NCBI GenBank assembly: GCA_001600615.1
Contig: BCKK01000007.1
Coordinates: forward strand, 836,431-900,430
Direction of reading: 5' to 3'
From: Dioszegia crocea
Lineage: Eukaryota; Basidiomycota; Tremellomycetes; Tremellales; Bulleribasidiaceae
DNA length: 64,000 nucleotides
Shown: one piece after another, positions 63,040 through 64,000 of the stretch
How the letters are laid out: each line of letters opens with the position of its first letter
How positions within the stretch are numbered: position 1 is the first letter of the stretch
The notes under the pieces: generated by a model
The model's input: only the letters and a program-made list of their open reading frames with translations
Told to the model about the DNA's origin: nothing
The model's database searches: none
Translations under genes and position numbers: made by a program

Positions 63040-64000
63040 TGGGTGGGGCAGGAGTTGTAGGGGTGACGGTGATGAGGTGTGGGGGTAGTGGGCGGGTGGC
63101 CAATGAGAGGTAGTACTTGGCGAAGGGTCTGCGGAGAAGGACGTTGAGGTTTTGTGTTGTAAGGGTGGGAGGTGGAGGATGATCTATGGGAGACAAGGTG
63201 TGATGGTAGACTTTATGGTTAAGCGTGAATTGATGCTTTACGTATAGAGGCAAGATGGGGAATGGGGCCGAGGTATATATGTCTCGTCGGGGAGGATGAT
63301 CGGTGTAAGGGCTCTATCACGTCAGCGGGGCTCAATAGGCCTTCTGTATCGTCTTCAGTATCGTCATCAATGGAAGAAGGACGTCCGGACCCGACTGGGC
63401 CCGAGACGGGACGTACTCTTTGTGTTTCAGAGTCCAGGCCGAGCCGAAGTATCGGGACGATCGGACCGGTGAGAGCGGTCGACGAAACTGCTCTCTTCCG
63501 TCAAGCGGGGTTGTTGGGGGTTTATACAGGCAAAGCAGGACGCATTTTTTGGTTGATTGAGTATCGATCAGTCCATCAGAGAACGAGAGGCGAATGAGAG
63601 GATAAGGTGGGGACGTGCGCAAAGACACAAACAGATCGACGACAATGGTGCTGGATCCAGGTGAGGGAAGGGGCAGAAAGGCAGGAAACGTCACATGGGC
63701 TTGGTAACGCTTTGGGGCAAGTACGCCGTAAAGGAAGTGGAAGCCCTTTACCCCGTTGACCTCCGTGTCCAACCGTACCCCTGCTCTTACGCGCAAGGAG
63801 GCCAAAGGGACCGGACTGAAAGGGTGTAGAGCGTTTCGAAAGGTCCATCAGGCTCGAGTTCCTTTGTTTCCAGCTCACCCGGACTAGCTCGGCCCTGCTC
63901 GGTCATACTGTGCGGACCGAGTTGGGGACCTGGCACGGCTCGCGCAGGTTATGGCCGGATGAGTGAGATGTCCGATATGACCCGATAAGCATAGCAGGTT
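63040..64000. other. upstream region at right window edge
   Basis: Besides the possible N-terminal frame of the minus-strand gene (to 63253), this stretch has only overlapping frames without splice support. It is G/C-rich and probably holds that gene's promoter. Confidence 0.4.

Noticed and set aside
63332..63878. Overlapping minus-strand frames at the right edge
   Set aside because: No splice sites, no recognisable motifs, and composition like promoter DNA.

Overview
The window is nuclear DNA of a fungus, most probably a tremellomycete basidiomycete yeast (Cryptococcus/Kwoniella/Tremella type). I infer this from the very intron-dense genes, the short introns of about 45-90 bp with GTRNGT donors and a nearly invariant CTGAC/CTGAT branch point a few bases before the acceptor, the tight gene spacing, and the gene content. 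Species was not determined. Almost every gene is split, so coding spans below are genomic spans and splice sites were placed by eye. Where I summed exons they gave intact reading frames (for example NDK 459 nt, NPC1 3993 nt, ribokinase 987 nt, Zn2Cys6 factor 3078 nt).

Layout. 1-10 kb: the 3' end of a Chs4/Skt5-like chitin synthase activator with a CaaX box, a full ABCC/YOR1-type ABC transporter, EMC6 and a Tgl2-like lipase. 10-20 kb: a second alpha/beta hydrolase carrying a long charged helix, an orphan coiled-coil gene, a repeat-rich gap with inverted copies of a 19-23 bp motif, the La RNA-binding protein, and a kelch membrane protein. 20-30 kb: an MFS anion permease, a small orphan, a secreted GPI-type PLC-like phosphodiesterase, a P-loop kinase-like protein, ribokinase, and a small membrane protein with PY motifs. 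30-40 kb: NPC1 sterol transporter, three neighbouring orphan paralogues on the minus strand, NDP kinase in nine exons, and a 90-residue membrane protein. 40-50 kb: FIG4 phosphoinositide phosphatase head-to-head with a large arrestin-related adaptor, then STEEP1 homologue head-to-head with the proteasome ubiquitin receptor RPN13. 50-64 kb: glutathione reductase, a Zn2Cys6 transcription factor, an NKAP-family splicing protein, and three poorly characterised genes plus another degenerate copy of the repeat.

Most genes are housekeeping and do not form one pathway, and I see no secondary-metabolite or transposon cluster. Several act in membrane traffic and lipid handling (NPC1, FIG4, arrestin adaptor, PY-motif membrane protein, EMC6, two lipase-like hydrolases), but this may be chance. 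The least explained parts are the three-gene orphan paralogue array (34.1-37.8 kb), the dispersed inverted-repeat element (14.4-14.8 kb and 60.6 kb), and the charged-helix hydrolase.
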